9,928 bases of DNA from NCBI GenBank assembly GCA_040219275.1, contig JAVJSU010000018.1:1-9928 (forward strand), in the 5' to 3' direction. Made by a program: the position numbers and the translations under genes. This document shows positions 1-8,300 of this stretch, in pieces. The stretch comes from JAVJSU01 sp040219275. Lineage in GTDB: Bacteria; Chloroflexota; Anaerolineae; Aggregatilineales; Phototrophicaceae. The notes under the pieces are model-generated. The model saw only the letters and a program-made list of their open reading frames with translations. It made no database searches and was not told the DNA's origin. Every line of letters starts with the position of its first letter. The first letter of the stretch is position 1.

Positions 1-3000
1 CGATAATAAGTCGCTGTCGCCACCGTGTTCCACGTAAATGTGGGACGATTGGTCTGGTAGATCACCGCATCATTGGCTGGTGTGAGCAAAGTCGCCGCGC
101 CGGGCAACGGTTGCGCCACTGTGAACGCTACGCCACCATACCCGTCGAGTGCTTCTCCCGCCGACCACGGACCCCAACCCGCCGCATTCCCGCCGCGCAG
201 ATACCACATATACGCGCCGTTTGCGGGGAAGGTGAAGTCGAGCACACACTCACTCGCGCAGGTCACACCGGCACCGACCACATACGGCGCGTTACTTATA
301 AACCCGTTCGGTCCGGCGACGTAAACTTCATATTTCGTGGCATTCGCGTCTGGTGTCCACGTAAACGCACCGGAGAGCGTCGTCAGTCCCGCACTCGCCG
401 CGGGACTGATCTTGGCAATCACAGCCGGTAACGGTTGCGCCACACTGAATGCCACGCCACCATAACCATCTGCCGCTTCTCCAGCTGACCACGAACCCCA
501 GCCCGCCGCATTGCCGCCCCGCACATACCATGTGTACGCACCATTTGCGGGCAAGGTCAGACTGAGCGCACAGCTACTCGCGCAGGTCACGCCCGAACCA
601 ACCACATACGGCGCGTTACTTATAAACCCGTTCGGTCCGGCGACGTAAACTTCATATTTCGTCGCGTTCGCATCCGGTTGCCAGCTAAACGTCGCATTGG
701 CATCGGTCAGTGTTGCACTCGCTATCGGTGCGGATTTCACAATCACAACCGGCAAGGGCTGACCAACCGTGAAGTTGACCACGCCATAATTATCCGCCGC
801 TTCTCCGGCTGACCATGCACCCCATCCCGCCGCGCTATACCCGCGTAAGTACCAGCTATACGCGCCGTTGACGGGCAGAGTCAGCGTACTATCGCAGGTA
901 CTCGCACAGGTCAAATCCGTACCGACCATCAAGACGCGATCCGACACGAATCCGTTCGGACCAAGCACGTAACTCTGATAGTAAGTCGCCTCCGCATCCG
1001 GTGTCCAACTGAAGGTGACCGTCAAATCATCCAGATTTTGGGCGTTTGTCGGCGCGATTTTCGCCACCACAGACGGCAACGTATCGGTCACGCTAAACGC
1101 TTGAGCGCCGTAGCCATCCGCCGCTTCTCCAGCAGACCACTTACCCCAGCCCGCCGCGCTATACCCGCGCAGATACCACAGATAATCGCCAACATACGGC
1201 AAAACGACCTCAACCGAACAATTTGTCGCACAGGTCACATCTACACCGACTTCATACGTCACATCGCTGACCCAGCCGTTCGGTCCGGTCATATACAGTT
1301 GATATTGATTAGCATCGCCATCCGGTGTCCACGAGAAAGTTGCTGTGCCATCCGTCAACGCCTGATTTGCGGTCGGCGCGACTTTGGCGATCACGTCAGG
1401 AATCGCTGTTGGCGCGGTGAATGTTGTCGGCGCTGACCATGCACCCGCGCCCGCCGAGTTGAACGCCTGCACATACCACGTCCAAGTCCCCGGAACGGAT
1501 GCTAGCGTCGTGTTCCAGCCGCAAGTGCCTGTCGAACAGACCACCTCATCGCCGACTTCGCCACGCAGAACGCCACTTGCCACGCCATTCGGATTGACCA
1601 GATACAAATTGTAACCGGAGACATTCGCCACTTCATTCCACTGGAAAGTCGTGTTGTAAGCGGTTGATTCACCCTCAAGTGGGAAGACCTTCGTTACCGC
1701 ACCCGGCAACGTTGAATTGACCGTAAAGCTCATCCCGCCTGACCACGGCGTTGCCTGACCGTCTTTCCAACCGCGCACATAGAACGTGTATGCGCCATTC
1801 GGCAGACGGTAACTTTCGCGCAGAGTCGTCGCGTCGAGTTGACATTGCGTGCCGTTGCAATAGCCTGCATCCGAGACCACTTCGTTGATGATTTGTGAAC
1901 CGGAGCTATTTGCTACATACAGATAGTAATATTCCGCGCCGGCGATGTCCGTCCATGTGTAAAGTGGGTTGCCGAGTGGTAGGTTCACTGTACCGTTGGG
2001 TGAAATCGGCTGAGGGGTGGGAATATTTATCGTAAATGTGTCGGGTCCGGCATAACCACCCGTACCGCCTGTGCTGTAGCCACCCGGCCCGTAACTTTGA
2101 ATATATAGTTGATACTCTACGCCGTTTGTTAATTCAATGGGTGACAATAGTGAGCACGTTGTTCCATTGATTCCGCCACAACTTTCCGTACGTGTATACC
2201 ATTGTTGAAGCACAGGCGTACCGACATTTGCAGACGGGGCAATATACACATTGAAATAGGTTGCATTTGTTGCTGTGCCAGAGAGTCCCCAGTGAAATGT
2301 TGGCTTTATGCTATCTGTACCGGTTGTTGTGTTTAGCGTGACCAGCGCCGGAGCAGTTGCGTCCAGAGTAAAGTTCATCGCGGTTGTCCACGTTCCGCCA
2401 GCCTCGCGCACATACCATTGATACGCGCCATTGGTCAGGCGATTAGCTTCTGCGAGGGTGGTCAAGTCGATGGAACAGGTCGCACCATTGCAGATATTTG
2501 CTCGTGAAACCATCGGGTTGATGATCTGTGTGCCATCAACCCGTGCCACGTATAGCTCATAATTATCGACCGTAGTATCCGACCATTGGTAAAGCGGATT
2601 ACCATATCCGGTGCTGATTGCGCCGTTCGGTGCGGTTTGGGTGATGGCTGAGGTCGGCGTTAAATCGGTGGCGTTTAGGTATAGTGTTCCTGTTTCAGCG
2701 AAAAAATCCGTCAATGTGCCACTACTAATCATGAGATAATAGGTCACACCCGCGGTGACGTTAATATCAATCGACGAGGTTAAATCCGCATTGAGTATGT
2801 CTAAGAAGCTGAAATATACATCATCGTGGCAGGCAACTTCCGTCAAGTTACCCGGTGAACCCGTGAATATCGACAGGATCGTATCGTAGTCTGTGCCAGC
2901 CGTATCAAAGCGCATGATTGTATTCTGGCTTGCCGTAAAGCGATACCACAAGCTGAAATTTGTACTTGCATTGCACGATGGTGCAGGATCACTCCCCTCG

Positions 3001-5372
3001 GAGGTCATCTGCGAATTGTCCAGCACATGGGTATAGGGCAGACTATCAATGACTTCTGCGCCGAGGATTGAGTCATTCGCCGGTGCAGTATCAATATTGA
3101 TCTGCAATTTACCGCCAAAACCGCTAAAAGTACCAACCATAATGGTGTAGGTCACGCCCGGCTGTGCGCTGAAAACAACACGTGAGGAGGGATTATAGCC
3201 GAGCACAATATCATCATTGCATCCCACTTCAGCGAGTGTGTTTGTCCCTTGAAAAACTGCCAGCGCAGTATCAATGCCAGAACCAACCGTATCCACCTGA
3301 ACTGTCGTCACTTCAGTAGGTTGATAGCGATACCAGACTGAATCGGTCAAGGTGGCGCATGATGGCACAGGATCACCATTTTGCTCCGTCGCAGGGCGAT
3401 TATTCATGGTTTGTGTAAACGGTAGCGCGGTTACGTTAGTGGCATTGACCAGATTATCATTGGCGGGTTTGATCTCAATATTAACCGCGTTCAGGCTGGC
3501 GTTTTGAGTGGCGAAATCAAACCCACTGTCCATATCGAAGCTCTGCGAGTCACGTCCTAATGTTTTGCCATCTCCCGGCGCAGATGGATTTTCATTTGTC
3601 CAGCCTGTCCCCACGCCAGACACCACTGTTGAATTGTTCCAGCGCATAAAATCAATGCCGACTACGCCGTTTGTCAATCGAACCGCGCCACTACTCGAAC
3701 CACTCCATGTGCTACTGTAATTGCCAATATAAAGCGTTGAACTTGTATTGCTTCCTGTGCCACGATATAGGGTTACATATTCACCCGCAGGCAATGTGAA
3801 GCCGCTAGGGAAGGTATATTCTGCCTCAAGTGATCCGCTACTCCCGTAAAGTTGGAGTTTCCAATTAGCGATGTTAGCCATAACCGAGTCGGCATTAAAA
3901 AGTTCAATCGCATGTGTGCCACTTGGACGGACTTCATTAATTACCAGATCATAATGCGTGGGAACAGTATCATTCAGGAGCGCGGCAATAGCGGCATCAA
4001 TCTGAATGCGTGGTGTGGTTACACCGTTGCGAGCATCGGTTATCAACACGCCCGTGCTTTGTAACGCGCTCATTATTTCGCTGACAGTCGCGTTCGGTGC
4101 CGCCTGCCTCAAAATCGCAATGGCACCGCTGACGACCGGGGTCGCCATGGACGTACCGTTTTTTGATCCATAGGTACTGCCCGGAACAGACGAGACAATG
4201 CTTACACCGGGAGCCAGTAAATCAAGAAAACTGGCGCTATTAGAAAAGCTAGCAATCGAATCATTATCGGCTGTTGCGCCCACGCTAATCGCACCGGGTT
4301 GACAGGCAGGTGCGGATAGTCCGTTCGGATTGCCCGCGTTACCCGAACCGGCAACCACCGCAATATCCACCGAAACCAGCAGATTAATGGCGACTTCCTG
4401 TGGCGGAATAACCCCTGTACATACAGTATCAATTTCCGCCGTAGAACCGAGACTCATGTTTACGACGGCGATATTGTATTCATTACGAATCTGGTAGACG
4501 TATTGCAAACCACTGATAATGGTTGATAGTGTAGGCACCGCGCACGGCGAACTAAATCCACACGCGCTCGGACTATTATATAAAGAATTGACCTGTACGG
4601 AGATGATCTGAGCATCGGGCGCGATTCCATCGAAAGTTTGTCCGCCGAAATTCCCGTTTGCGCCCGCCGCGATTCCCGTAACGTGTGTGCCATGATCGCA
4701 TGAGCCACCGACACAGGGTTGCGCGGAGCCAGCGCCCACCTGCGAGTATTGTCCGTTCGGGCAGACACCCGTAAAACCACCATTCGGGTCATCTACAGAA
4801 AAGCACGCTTCCTGCACAATGCGCTCACCAAAAAACGGATGATCAGATTGTGCGCCGGAATCCAGAATGGCAATCGCCTGCCCCGCACCCGTATAGTTAT
4901 TAGAATGGGCTACCGTCGCGCCAATGACCGCCCCTGCACTGGCAAGCTGTTGCGGATACGCTACGTCTTCAAAAATCCCATTCACCTCTGGCATGGCGAT
5001 AAGCGCCAGCAAACCGGCTTCATCAACCACCAGCACCGTATAAGGCAGAATGTCATAATTGACAAGCTGTTGGGCGTTCAGCGATTGCAAACGGGAAAAA
5101 ACCGTTTCCTGTGCGCTACGGATACGAGCGGTTTGTTGTGTCGCGGATTGGCGTTGAATATTATTCGATGCTTCATATTCCACCGCTAAACTGACGATCA
5201 CACGAACACGCCCCTGCTCACGAGCAACTTGTAACAGATCCGCATAATCTGCTGGATCAAGTGTTGGTTCGGGAATCCGCGTTTGGGCAGAAGTCGATTG
5301 TGTCGCCACTGATGACACCAGTAGCAGGGTAAATAGTAAGAGTGCGAGGATACGGGTGCTTGACTTCATCAT
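1..5372 (-). CDS. Secreted S8 subtilisin-like serine protease with lamin-tail, PPC-like and Fn3-like repeats (3' end outside window)
   Basis: One open frame of at least 1790 codons with no stop, continuing past the left edge. Predicted exported endopeptidase. Visible in order: signal peptide (residues 1-29, hydrophobic LALLLFTLLLV, likely cut after TSA); I9-like propeptide (about 54-146); peptidase S8 domain with Asp171 (AILDSG), His227 (CDHGTHVTG), oxyanion Asn345 (GSGNAGN) and Ser408 (GTSMATP), so the catalytic set is complete; lamin-tail domain (about 475-630, starting DLVINEV); two PPC-like domains (about 633-759 and 760-903); eight complete Fn3-like domains of about 100-108 residues from residue 905, and the start of a ninth. 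Cysteine pairs occur in most domains, which suits an extracellular protein. The start is ATG 5372 (ATGATG; 5369 is the alternative) and overlaps the cyclase stop. The extra domains probably bind a surface or substrate (inference). The C-terminal anchor, if any, is outside the window. Family assignment is firm; the substrate is unknown. Confidence 0.93.
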   Translation of the reverse strand, partial: MMKSSTRILALLLFTLLLVSSVATQSTSAQTRIPEPTLDPADYADLLQVAREQGRVRVIVSLAVEYEASNNIQRQSATQQTARIRSAQETVFSRLQSLNAQQLVNYDILPYTVLVVDEAGLLALIAMPEVNGIFEDVAYPQQLASAGAVIGATVAHSNNYTGAGQAIAILDSGAQSDHPFFGERIVQEACFSVDDPNGGFTGVCPNGQYSQVGAGSAQPCVGGSCDHGTHVTGIAAGANGNFGGQTFDGIAPDAQIISVQVNSLYNSPSACGFSSPCAVPTLSTIISGLQYVYQIRNEYNIAVVNMSLGSTAEIDTVCTGVIPPQEVAINLLVSVDIAVVAGSGNAGNPNGLSAPACQPGAISVGATADNDSIASFSNSASFLDLLAPGVSIVSSVPGSTYGSKNGTSMATPVVSGAIAILRQAAPNATVSEIMSALQSTGVLITDARNGVTTPRIQIDAAIAALLNDTVPTHYDLVINEVRPSGTHAIELFNADSVMANIANWKLQLYGSSGSLEAEYTFPSGFTLPAGEYVTLYRGTGSNTSSTLYIGNYSSTWSGSSSGAVRLTNGVVGIDFMRWNNSTVVSGVGTGWTNENPSAPGDGKTLGRDSQSFDMDSGFDFATQNASLNAVNIEIKPANDNLVNATNVTALPFTQTMNNRPATEQNGDPVPSCATLTDSVWYRYQPTEVTTVQVDTVGSGIDTALAVFQGTNTLAEVGCNDDIVLGYNPSSRVVFSAQPGVTYTIMVGTFSGFGGKLQINIDTAPANDSILGAEVIDSLPYTHVLDNSQMTSEGSDPAPSCNASTNFSLWYRFTASQNTIMRFDTAGTDYDTILSIFTGSPGNLTEVACHDDVYFSFLDILNADLTSSIDINVTAGVTYYLMISSGTLTDFFAETGTLYLNATDLTPTSAITQTAPNGAISTGYGNPLYQWSDTTVDNYELYVARVDGTQIINPMVSRANICNGATCSIDLTTLAEANRLTNGAYQWYVREAGGTWTTAMNFTLDATAPALVTLNTTTGTDSIKPTFHWGLSGTATNATYFNVYIAPSANVGTPVLQQWYTRTESCGGINGTTCSLLSPIELTNGVEYQLYIQSYGPGGYSTGGTGGYAGPDTFTINIPTPQPISPNGTVNLPLGNPLYTWTDIAGAEYYYLYVANSSGSQIINEVVSDAGYCNGTQCQLDATTLRESYRLPNGAYTFYVRGWKDGQATPWSGGMSFTVNSTLPGAVTKVFPLEGESTAYNTTFQWNEVANVSGYNLYLVNPNGVASGVLRGEVGDEVVCSTGTCGWNTTLASVPGTWTWYVQAFNSAGAGAWSAPTTFTAPTAIPDVIAKVAPTANQALTDGTATFSWTPDGDANQYQLYMTGPNGWVSDVTYEVGVDVTCATNCSVEVVLPYVGDYLWYLRGYSAAGWGKWSAGEAADGYGAQAFSVTDTLPSVVAKIAPTNAQNLDDLTVTFSWTPDAEATYYQSYVLGPNGFVSDRVLMVGTDLTCASTCDSTLTLPVNGAYSWYLRGYSAAGWGAWSAGEAADNYGVVNFTVGQPLPVVIVKSAPIASATLTDANATFSWQPDANATKYEVYVAGPNGFISNAPYVVGSGVTCASSCALSLTLPANGAYTWYVRGGNAAGWGSWSAGEAADGYGGVAFSVAQPLPAVIAKISPAASAGLTTLSGAFTWTPDANATKYEVYVAGPNGFISNAPYVVGAGVTCASECVLDFTFPANGAYMWYLRGGNAAGWGPWSAGEALDGYGGVAFTVAQPLPGAATLLTPANDAVIYQTNRPTFTWNTVATATYY
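277..338 (-). repeat. 62-bp perfect direct repeat, copy in the 431-108 unit
   Basis: Identical base for base to 601-662, offset 324 bp. It encodes T-K-Y-E-V-Y-V-A-G-P-N-G and the following residues of the Fn3-like unit. All synonymous positions match, while the flanks differ at many sites. Confidence 0.95.
601..662 (-). repeat. 62-bp perfect direct repeat, copy in the 755-432 unit
   Basis: Partner of 277-338. The match breaks at the base before 601 (a against g) and the base after 662 (c against g). It lies at the same place within its 108-residue unit. Confidence 0.95.
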
Positions 5373-5391
5373 GCGGGGTTCTGTGCCTCCC
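5369..5391 (-). promoter_or_regulatory. Stop/start overlap and weakly placed Shine-Dalgarno coupling the cyclase to the protease
   Basis: The cyclase stop TGA occupies 5371-5369. The protease reads ATGATG from 5372 to 5367, so the first ATG overlaps the stop as ATGA and the second shares one base with it. GGGAGG (5391-5386 on the minus strand) is a strong Shine-Dalgarno sequence but lies 13 bases from the first ATG, longer than usual. Protease translation may therefore rely partly on ribosomes finishing the cyclase. No separate promoter is evident immediately upstream. Confidence 0.7.
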
Positions 5392-8300
5392 AGAGTTGAA
5401 CCAGACGTTTATTGGCGACAATATTATTGAGAAAACTATCTATATAGTCGGGGTTGGTTAATTTACCTACGACGAATTGTACTAATTTATGCCCTGTATT
5501 AAGCACCTCTTGAGCGCGTTGTAGATCATCGGCGGCGACTAATACATCATAACACGTCAGATAAATCAACGATTTTTCTGTCATACCTGCTAAATCGTAA
5601 GCAACTGCAATATTGGCAAGGCATTTTTCAACATACTTCAGCGCTTCATCAAGATTACCGTCTGCCAACTCTGCACGGGCTAACCCTGCCCAGTTTTCGA
5701 TTAAAAAATGTGTTTCTTCGGTTTCGATTTCAATTTCGAGCGATTTTTGGTACGCCTCCCTAGAGCCAGCGATGTCGCCTTGTTCCAACAAGACACGTCC
5801 CCTCATGCGGTAACCAATGGTGGAAAGTTGACGAAAGTGAGAACTAAGCGACCCTTCAATGTTTTGTTTGGCAAAATCTAAGGCGGTAGCATAATCTCCC
5901 AACAGAATTTTCAACATGGATTGTGCACCAAGGTTATACATTTCAACGCGCTTATCCTTGATCGCACGGATTTTTACAAGGGCAATTTCCAGATAATATT
6001 GCGCTTTCTCGTATTGACCAAGAAGTATATATAAGTTGGCGAGTGTGTCATTCATATGCCCGATACCCAGCACACTGCCAATCTGATCTCCAAGTTTAAG
6101 ACCCAGTTCCAGCTGACGAATAGCTTCTTCATATTCGTAACGCTGGATTAGGATTGCACCTAAATTCTGAGTTGTATGAACCACATGAGTCAGGTCACCT
6201 GCTTCACGGTAATAACTCTGTGACTGGACGAAATATTTATGCGCCGTTTCATAATCACCCATGCTGTAGGCATTTGCGCCCATATTGGTGATACACGCCG
6301 CCTGATTACGACGATCCCCATACTTGAGCATGATGTCATAGGCTTGTTTTAGATATGCCTCAGCCTCGGCGTAATGCCCTGTGTATTGAGCAATAACGGC
6401 TAAATTCTGAAAAACCTTACCCCGTGTATGTTCTCTACTTGAATCTTTCGCTAATTCTTGAGAGCGTTGAAGTAAGCGTCTGCCTTCGTCAAAATTCCCT
6501 GTATTTATATAACCCACAGACATGGTGTTGAGCGTTGAACACTGTGCATCAACATCACCCAATTCTTGATAAATATCTGTGGCGCGGGAAAGATGTGGCA
6601 TTGCTTCATTCAAATTACCCTGACGAAGATAGCCACTTGCCCGTTCTTTCTCCGCAATAGCAAGCACATCCCGGGCGTTTATTTTTTCTGCTACCACTAT
6701 TGCCTCATCTAGAACGTCGTGACCTTGCTTAAACCCACCGATAGTTTCTAAGAGATGTGCAAACAAAACCAGTGTTGAGGCGCGCTTGTGGTCATCTGCC
6801 AATTGATCTGCAATCTTTTGCATTATCTCAATCACTTCACGTTGAGGCTCACGATTTCCCTGCATGTCGTAAATTTTTTCCCGTGTTCCCAGAATTTCAT
6901 AACGCGCCTGTAGCTCATGTTCTGGTGTGAGTTCGTAAGCACGCGCTAAGAAGTTTGCCGCATCTGCTGTTGCCCCTGCCGCGGCACTTTGTCCCGCCAG
7001 CAAACTGTATTCGCGTTCGTTTTCGGTATCGCCCGCCTTGCCGTAATGATATGCTAGATCACCATAATGTGAGGGGAGATCATCTGTGTAAACATCGCGG
7101 ATGGCAGTCGCCGCCAGCGCATGTAATTCCCGCAGGCGTGAACGCAATTGCATGTCATAAGCCGCATCTCGCATCAGCGCATGTTTGAACAGATATAAAA
7201 TACGCGTGATTGCCGTCCAGATAGATTGATCTTCTGCCGCTTTCACTTTGTTATCCACATCCGGGTCATTACGGAGCATGGAAGACAGCACATTCACCTC
7301 AAATTCCTGCCCCAAAACTGCCGCTGTCTGGACAATCGTTTTGATGTCGAGCGTCAGCCGATCTAAACGGGCAACCAGCACCGCCCCGATGGTGGTCGGA
7401 ACCTCGCTTAGTTGAGATTCTTTAACGCGCCACATCTCATGATGTTGTTCAAGCAGATTGAGTTCCAGCAAGTGATAAACCAGTTGCTCCACAAAGAATG
7501 GGTTACCGCTCGTTTTATCGAGCAAATATGTGACGAATGACTCATCCGAATCCCCGCCAAGCAGAGCATTGACCTGTCGCGCCGTGTTCTCACGATCAAA
7601 GGGTTGCAGGGCAATCGTGTGCAGGGGTGTTTCCGGGTCAAGGTCAGGGATAGTGACGCTACTTCCATCATCGTTGTAACGGCTGGTCATGAGCATCACA
7701 ATTGGATACCCCTCCATGTTGCGCGTTAGTGTAACGATAATGGATCGTGTATCTTCGTCAATCCAGTGAATATCTTCAAAGTGCAGGATCAGCGGTTGGC
7801 GCAAGCTCTCTGCAAGAAATAGATTTTTGAGAGCGATCTGTGTATTTTCAGCACGTTGTGTGGGTTCAACCTGCTCGTAAAGCGATCCATTCCAGCGTAG
7901 GTCAATCAATGCACCTATAAATGAGCGGGTGCGATCTAGCGTTGCGCGGATTGTCTCTTCGTTTACAAGTTCGGGGGATTGAATGAGTGCATCAATTTTA
8001 GCATCGAAGCGATTACGATTGATGTTTATCCCTGACCCTACTTGCTGGTCAAAATATTGGCGCAAAAAATGCCGAAAGGGATTATACGATACGCTCAAAA
8101 TTTCATCTGCGGGGAGATAATACCAGCCTACATTTTGCGATGTTACCATTTGCTGACGCAGGGCTAGGACCAACTGACTTTTACCGATACCAGCTTCGCC
8201 ATAAATATAGGTAATGCCGCCAAAATGCCCGTTAAGAATGGGGTTTACAGCATCGGTGAGATTGGTTAGCTCCTGTTCCCGCCCGATCATAGTGATCGAT

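Larger units (their letters stand above)
108..1403 (-). repeat. Four tandem 324-bp repeats encoding 108-residue Fn3-like units
   Basis: Units lie at 1403-1080, 1079-756, 755-432 and 431-108 on the minus strand, each starting (I/L)-P-x-(V/x)-(V/I) and with no indel between them. The conserved Trp codon of the W-S-A-G-E-A motif falls at 1137, 813, 489 and 165, exactly 324 bp apart. Shared features are F-(S/T)-W near the start, Y-x-x-Y-x-x-GPNG, a C-A-(S/T)-x-C pair, W-Y-(L/V)-R-G, A-A-G-W-G-x-W-S-A and G-E-A-x-D-x-Y-G. The next domain begins at 107 (LPGAATLLTP) and looks more diverged. Upstream units at 1709-1404, 2024-1710, 2354-2025 and about 2660-2355 belong to the same fold but are shorter or diverged. 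Confidence 0.92.

Noticed and set aside
108..1403. CRISPR array or insertion-sequence repeats
   Set aside because: The period is 324 bp, the units are coding in one frame without unique spacers, and there are no terminal inverted repeats or transposase.
73..1614. Several plus-strand open frames of 76-132 codons
   Set aside because: They lie opposite the tandem Fn3-like repeats of the protease gene. Their similarity to one another only mirrors that repeat, and the minus frame is uninterrupted and domain-rich.
4719..5189. 156-codon plus-strand open frame
   Set aside because: It is antisense to the subtilase propeptide and catalytic region, where the minus strand shows the complete S8 motifs. 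Low-complexity Arg-rich product without a recognisable domain.
1..5372. Frameshift or pseudogene in the protease
   Set aside because: I followed the frame across most of the region and found no internal stop; domain motifs continue in register to the left edge.
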